Shown here: piece by piece, positions 62,217 through 64,000 of the stretch | How the letters are laid out: the number at the start of each line of letters is the position of its first letter | Numbering within the stretch: the first letter of the stretch is position 1 | Assembly: GCA_031315865.1 (NCBI GenBank) | Contig: JALDRJ010000002.1 | Span: forward strand, 1 to 64,000 | Origin: Nitrospirales bacterium | GTDB taxonomy: Bacteria; Nitrospirota; Nitrospiria; Nitrospirales; UBA8639 | Direction: 5' to 3' | DNA: 64,000 bases | The notes under the pieces: model-generated | The model's input: only the letters and a program-made list of their open reading frames with translations | Told to the model about the DNA's origin: nothing | Database searches by the model: none | Translations under genes and position numbers: made by a program

Positions 62217-63863
62217 CTAATGGGATCGGGAGTCTTCGTCGTCTCGTTGATGCAGAGATGACTTCGTGAGATCATTATGCAAAGTGTTATCCTCCGCATG
62301 AACATCGATTCCTCCGGCTGGATTGGGCTTGTCGAGATCGACGTATTGGAATGTCCCAAAAGGTTGAATCTCGTCATCCTTCGGTAATTGTTCACGATTC
62401 CATCCTCCACCGAGCGCCCGAACAAGTTCCACGGTCGCTCTCAGGAGTTCGGCCTTCACCTGTACGAGCTCAATCCTGGCTGTCAGAGTAGCCACCTGTG
62501 CATAAATCAGTTCGAGGCTGGAAGCCAGCCCCCCCTGATAGAGTTCCGTGGTGAGGTTCTGCGTTTTGACGGCGGCTCCCACTGCGGCGTTTTGCCGGTT
62601 GGCCGCAAGAGTCAATTGGTTAGTCAGACTTAAATTGTTCTCGACCTCTCGAAAAGCATTCAACACCGTTGAACGGTAAAGATCTTCTGTTTCACGGTAG
62701 GCGGACCAAGCCTGTTGTAATTGAGCGCGGCGATATCCACCCTGAAAAATTGGCAGCGAAATCGTCGATCCATACGACCAGAAACTATTGGCAAGTTTCA
62801 TCAGACTAAAGCCAGAATCTTCGTATCCTCCACCGGCTGAAAATCGGACCTCAGGGAAAAAGGCAGCGCGGGCGATACCGATAGCCCGGTTGGCCTGTGC
62901 CATCCGACGCTCCATTCCGGCAATGTCCGGTCGTCGCTCCAGCAACGTAGAGGGAAGCGTTTGGGGCATGGCGAAATCTTTGACTTCAAGATCTTTGATA
63001 GGCTGTATCGTGAAACTGGCCGGCATCCTATTGACGAGGATGGCAATGGCCTGTTCCGTCACCTGGCGCTGTCCATGTATCTGGGCTAGTTTTGTCTCCG
63101 TGCTGAACAGAAGCGATTCCACGCGGGCGACGTCCAATGCGGATGCGATTGCACCGGCAAACTGAGCCTTCACGAGATCAAGAGACTGCTTGTAGAGAGC
63201 GATTGATTGGCTATAGATAGCGGTCTGCGCGTCGTAGCTGCGGAGCGTGAAATAATTGGCCCCGATTTCCGCCTGCAGACTGAGTCGCGCGAGTCCATAC
63301 TCAGCAGCCAGTTCTTCGGCTCGATAAACTTCCATACGCGTGGCATTCCGAAGCGCCGACCAGAAATCAGGCTCCCAGGAGGCCAGCCCGCCCAGAGAAA
63401 TATTCGAATCGTGATTGCGTTCACCGGGAGCGCGAAACAAACGGTGATCGGACTGCCGATTGTCCGAAGCATCAAACCCAAGGCCAAGGCTTGGAAGGTA
63501 CCGCGACCGGGCTTTCATCATCATATCCCGGGCCTGGACGAACCGTTCGGCGGCAGCATGGAGATCAGGATTGGCTGCCATTGCTTGCTCTTCAAGCCAG
63601 TCCAGGATTGGGTCGTCGAACAGTTTCCACCAATCCGGCCGCAATGCCCCATCAGATGGCTTGGCCTCGACGAAAGGACTAGCCCCATGCCATGAAGCAG
63701 GTACGACATAGTTCGGAGGCTCATAGTCTGGTGCCAAATCCACCGCCGGAAACCAACTACATCCAGGAACAGTCAAGACGAAGCATAGCAGTCCAAAGAA
63801 CCAGAGATCTCTGCTTCGACAGGTTCGTAACGTTTGGGGACATGTCAAGAGTAGGTTGCGCAT
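62217..63863 (-). CDS. outer-membrane efflux lipoprotein (TolC/NodT type)
   Basis: 548 residues. Lipobox LTVPGC, then two OEP repeats: PDWWKLFDDPILDWLEEQAMAANPDLHAAAERFVQARDMMMKARSRYLPSLGL and WSYGSTISLPIFQGGYRRAQLQQAWSAYRETEDLYRSTVLNAFREVENNLS. The arrangement (helical barrel, beta barrel) is the NodT type. The C-terminus has a 60-residue extra tail rich in D/E/N and ends DEDSRSH. It forms the outer part of a tripartite pump with the partner upstream at the window edge, 17 bp away. Confidence 0.93.
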   Translation of the reverse strand: MRNLLLTCPQTLRTCRSRDLWFFGLLCFVLTVPGCSWFPAVDLAPDYEPPNYVVPASWHGASPFVEAKPSDGALRPDWWKLFDDPILDWLEEQAMAANPDLHAAAERFVQARDMMMKARSRYLPSLGLGFDASDNRQSDHRLFRAPGERNHDSNISLGGLASWEPDFWSALRNATRMEVYRAEELAAEYGLARLSLQAEIGANYFTLRSYDAQTAIYSQSIALYKQSLDLVKAQFAGAIASALDVARVESLLFSTETKLAQIHGQRQVTEQAIAILVNRMPASFTIQPIKDLEVKDFAMPQTLPSTLLERRPDIAGMERRMAQANRAIGIARAAFFPEVRFSAGGGYEDSGFSLMKLANSFWSYGSTISLPIFQGGYRRAQLQQAWSAYRETEDLYRSTVLNAFREVENNLSLTNQLTLAANRQNAAVGAAVKTQNLTTELYQGGLASSLELIYAQVATLTARIELVQVKAELLRATVELVRALGGGWNREQLPKDDEIQPFGTFQYVDLDKPNPAGGIDVHAEDNTLHNDLTKSSLHQRDDEDSRSH

Positions 63864-63880
63864 TTCCGACCAGCCATTCC

Positions 63881-64000
63881 TTATAATTCTCTACCTGATG
63901 ATCGTTCTTTTGGTTCAGCAGGCTTTGTGGGTAACTTCTTCATAGACGTCTTGGGTTGAGAGGAGTCTATCGGCAATGGAGCCATCGGCTGAGAGGCATC
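63881..64000 (-). CDS. C-terminal end of an upstream gene (probable efflux partner), cut by window edge
   Basis: The frame is open from the right edge to a TAA at 63881-63883 and encodes 39 residues, a Pro/Ser/Lys-rich tail (PLPIDSSQPKTSMKKLPTKP ...) ending GREL. The stop lies 17 bp before the start of the efflux lipoprotein, so this is most likely the membrane-fusion protein or RND permease of the same operon. The tail itself has no domain. Confidence 0.55.
   Translation of the reverse strand, partial: DASQPMAPLPIDSSQPKTSMKKLPTKPAEPKERSSGREL

Overview
The window looks like chromosome from a Gram-negative nitrifier-type bacterium, most likely Nitrospirota (Nitrospira-like). The basis is gene content, not a database match: a PII/double-Amt/glutamine synthetase cluster with an OmpL-type porin, a copper nitrite-reductase-like protein beside a sigma-54 activator, NtrYX, Pal, HtpX, a squalene/phytoene synthase, and DUF2934/DUF2061/DUF423/DUF1844 proteins. 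Base composition is near 50% G+C by eye, apart from a clearly A+T-rich accessory block.

Layout. 1-2.6 kb: three co-directional genes that read as a phospholipid module (CDP-alcohol phosphatidyltransferase, diacylglycerol-kinase family protein, Tam41/Mmp37-like nucleotidyltransferase). 2.7-8.9 kb: a minus-strand nitrogen-acquisition run, porin > amt > PII > amt > glnA, with a promoter, competing hairpins and an intrinsic terminator in the leader, and a terminator after glnA. 9.2-14.7 kb: a beta-helix protein, small membrane proteins, an Rrf2 regulator, a PAS-PAS sigma-54 activator and a divergent nirK-like gene with a -24/-12 promoter.

14.7-25.2 kb is accessory DNA ending at tRNA-Ala(CGC). 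It holds a possible mobilisation-gene remnant, a tightly coupled three-gene operon (TrlF/SMC-like ATPase, HEAT/histidine kinase, receiver fused to an APH-like kinase), BrnTA with an operator inside its promoter, a decayed IS3 element, VapBC and two lipoprotein-like genes. The three-gene operon is the best candidate here for a little-described signalling or defence system.

25.3-49.6 kb is mostly core: purN-purM, an RlmD-type methyltransferase, NtrXY, MazG, tRNA-Pro(CGG), alanine dehydrogenase, two ferredoxins, a squalene-synthase-like protein coupled to a cupredoxin, HtpX, Pal, a Gld-type ABC exporter with GldG and DUF4340 partners, and a YihY protein. Within it a sulfatase-modifying-factor-like protein with a caspase-like remnant is flanked by a duplicated gene tail.

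49.6-55.3 kb is a second decayed accessory stretch: transposon scars, a secreted-protein remnant, two unknown membrane proteins, an IS200/IS605 element, a Uma2 nuclease and a broken DUF433/DUF5615 toxin-antitoxin pair. 55.3-64 kb returns to ordinary genes: metF, a membrane protein with cytochrome-bd-like histidines, a sodium/solute symporter, an ankyrin protein, a sugar nucleotidyltransferase and a TolC/NodT-type efflux lipoprotein whose upstream partner runs off the right edge. No rRNA, CRISPR array or integrase was seen.
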